Shown piece by piece: positions 62,040 through 64,000 of a stretch of DNA of 64,000 nucleotides. The notes under the pieces were generated by a model, which had not been told where the DNA came from, ran no database searches, and worked only from the letters and a program-made list of their open reading frames with translations. Position 1 is the stretch's first letter, and each line of letters opens with the position of its first letter. Source of the DNA: Prorocentrum cordatum (Eukaryota > Sar > Dinophyceae > Prorocentrales > Prorocentraceae); contig CAUYUJ010017842.1 of assembly GCA_963575745.1 (NCBI GenBank), positions 15,001 through 79,000 of the forward strand, read 5' to 3'. A program made the translations under genes and the position numbers.

Positions 62040-62920
62040 CCAACAGGCTTCCAAAACGGTCCAAGTGAGCCCAGAGTCGCTGACACACCGCCCCAACACG
62101 CCCAAGATGGCCCCGAAACGGCCCAAGAACGCTCCAAGACGCTTCAAGAGGTTCTAACAGGCTTACCGAAATGCCCCCAAGAGGGTCAAATCTTCAAATT
62201 CCGTGGGGGAAACATGCAATTGGGCAAAAGCATTGGTTCGCTTTTCCGATTATCCCAAACAACCGGAGACACCCCGAAGACCGCCTTAACGCTGCCCGTG
62301 CGGGCCCCAACAGGGTCCAAAACAGCCCAAGAGGGCGCCCAGGACGGCCCAAAAACGCCCCAACACGGCCCCAGGAGAGGGCCAATATGGGCAGCACGGA
62401 CAGAACAAGCCTTCCGCTCCAAGACGCCCTTGGGAGACCCCAGGAGGCCTCCGAAAGGCTCCCAAGATGCCCCAAGAGGCCACCAACGGTCCGAAAAACA
62501 CCCCCCAAGGGCCCCCCCAAAAATCCCAACGCGGCACAAAGGGTCCAAGACGTCCCCCAAGAGTTCGAGCATTTTCTCCATGAAGCCGCCAGAGTCCTCC
62601 TACGACATGCTTGCGAACACCCAAGTCAGCTCAGCCCAAGAACGCTCCAAGACGCCCAGAGGTCTGGACCCCTTTTCCAAGGGACTGGGTTTTCATTATG
62701 TGTCGACTTGAACTGACGCTTGTTCTCGAACGCATAACGCGCGTTATGGGGCCTCCAACCCATCCACCCACTTGTTAGATAACATGATGCCCCCCTTTGC
62801 AGCAACGCTTAATGTGTAGCGCGCAGGTATGCTGTTCGTAGTGTGCGCGAAACGTGTCCCTAGAGGCCCTTAAGAGGCCCCACGAGGTCCCAAAGAGGCC
62901 CAACAAGAGGCACCCAAAAC
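62040..62920 (-). mobile_element. diverged CTTGG-rich sequence related to the introner-like family, inverted
   Basis: Read on the minus strand, it is rich in CTTGG/CTTGGGG at irregular 10-20-base spacing, like the interior of copies B-D. Near 62205-62245 it has a segment comparable in position to the family's central unique stretch (TTCAAATTCC...TCGCTTTTCCGATTAT). Family ends are absent. It could be an old inverted copy or an independent tract of the same compositional type. Confidence 0.4.
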
Positions 62921-62924
62921 ATAC

Positions 62925-63150
62925 TCCGAGTTTCTTAAAAAGCGTCGGTGGGGCGTCACCCCCGCCGACCCCTCCACATCGACCCCCGTCGCGGGCAGCC
63001 ACCGCGCGCCGAAGGCGCTCCGACCCCCGTCGCGGCGCGACGACGAGGCGAGGTTGGCCCCCGTCGGGGGTACCCCCCACACTTATTAAGACACCCAGAG
63101 TGCCGGTACAAAGCAAAGGATCGCCTAGCCTATCGTGGAGTCGCAGCTTT
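62925..63150. other. GC-rich stretch with repeated CGACCCCCGTCGCG motifs
   Basis: The words GACCCCCGTCGCGG and CCCCGTCG recur about four times. No gene is supported. Confidence 0.5.
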
Positions 63151-63640
63151 GCATGGCATGGCATGGCACGGCACAGCACGATATTGCTAACCGTGTCTGC
63201 GCATATCACAGTACGGGTCAGCATGCCATAGCATTGCATTCCATAGCAGTGCCCAGCACCGCACGCCATGACGTAACATTTCCTAGCATGGCATTGTATC
63301 TCATGACGCATCGGGGCGTACTACGGCATTCCAGTGCACATAAATGATCGAACAGCACCATATTGCTCTGCGCAATAGTAAACATACTTCCTGCACATAT
63401 CACACCCCCGTTGTTGTTCTTACTGTCGTCCTGTTTATTCTCGCCTAGCAGCTCATAACATGGCATAGCATTGCATTGCATTGCATCTCATTGCATAGCC
63501 TGGCATTCCGTGTCTGTTCATACCATGTAATGCGGTAGCAGCGCTCTTCATAGGAAACATAACAGGATATGGCTCAGCGTATCATCCCATACATTATCAT
63601 ATAATTTCACAGCACAGCATGGCGTGGCATGCACTGCGCA
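63150..63640. repeat. degenerate GCATN pentamer tract
   Basis: Pentamer words GCATG, GCATT, GCATA and GCACG recur through about 490 bases with a unique interruption near 63340-63450. From 63640 to 64000 no feature was recognised. Confidence 0.75.
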
Positions 63641-64000
63641 CTGTAGAGTATATCATGTTACAGCATTCCATACTGCATCGTGGTATTGCGCTTATTGTTT
63701 GAGCCGGACAGGGTTTTGTTTTGATGGGAGAGCACGCTCCTGCTGCCTAGTGTCCTCTTCCTCGTCCACAGCGTTCTAGCAGCCGCTTCCCATGTCGCCT
63801 CCCAGATGTTCTGAAGATCTTTGGGGAGGGGGACGTGCAGGGATGAGGATCCAGGGAGTCCTTATCGAGGCTCGAAGCTTCGAACCAGTTTGGCGTTCTT
63901 GTTTGAAAGTTTGAACGCAGCGAGCCGCAAACTTGCTGTGGCGCAGCTGGGCTGTTGCAGGCCCATTTCCTGGACTCGCTGGTTTATTGTTTGACTCGTT

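Overview
The window looks like nuclear DNA of a core dinoflagellate. The codon use and overall make-up remind me of Prorocentrum-type genomes, but the species is inferred, not shown. The reasons are: GC-rich sequence saturated with microsatellites and minisatellites; all four recognisable genes on the same (+) strand; short exons separated by introns of up to about 8 kb; introns starting with GA as well as GT; and short direct repeats at nearly every intron boundary. No rRNA, tRNA, CRISPR, operon or bacterial-type gene was found. There is one 100-base assembly gap (28657-28756).

Layout. (1) 276-11838: a gene with an AT-hook at the N terminus, a transposase-like middle (DESP, TDDA and CxxH motifs) and an HMG-box-like C terminus. 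Its second intron (about 8.1 kb) holds a 2.4-kb inverted-repeat element, a minus-strand retroelement wreck and low-complexity DNA. (2) 12258-17282: an unrecognised gene whose third intron is one complete copy of a dispersed introner-like element. (3) 17283-22119: intergenic tandem repeats and hairpins. (4) 22120-33399: a C5 cytosine-DNA methyltransferase gene with motifs I, IV, VI, VIII and IX/X on separate exons. Its last intron is another complete introner-like copy, and its 7.6-kb intron carries a frameshifted ORF relic and the gap. (5) 34042-54565: a nine-exon, 20.5-kb gene for a roughly 1,180-residue protein with an N-terminal CxxC...CxxC zinc-ribbon-like motif and an RGG box. It carries a second copy of the 2.4-kb element in a 7.8-kb intron. 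(6) 54566-64000: no supportable gene, but a 75-bp minisatellite, a three-unit long tandem repeat, pentamer and tetramer arrays, and a diverged CTTGG-rich tract.

The most striking signal is a repeat family of about 1.2-1.3 kb. Two copies (15551-16784 and 31742-33049) sit in the middle of open reading frames between identical ATTCTT repeats. Removing exactly the stretch between the repeats restores the frame, in two different codon phases. In the methyltransferase it also restores the conserved C-terminal motif. The copies lack usable GT/AG ends and carry a subterminal inverted repeat (CCCACCAGCCC / GGGCTGGTGGG). They behave as transposon-like introns with non-canonical boundaries. Partial or nested copies occur at 2111, 9050 (inverted) and 35567, and the right end of the same family is built into the 2.4-kb element.
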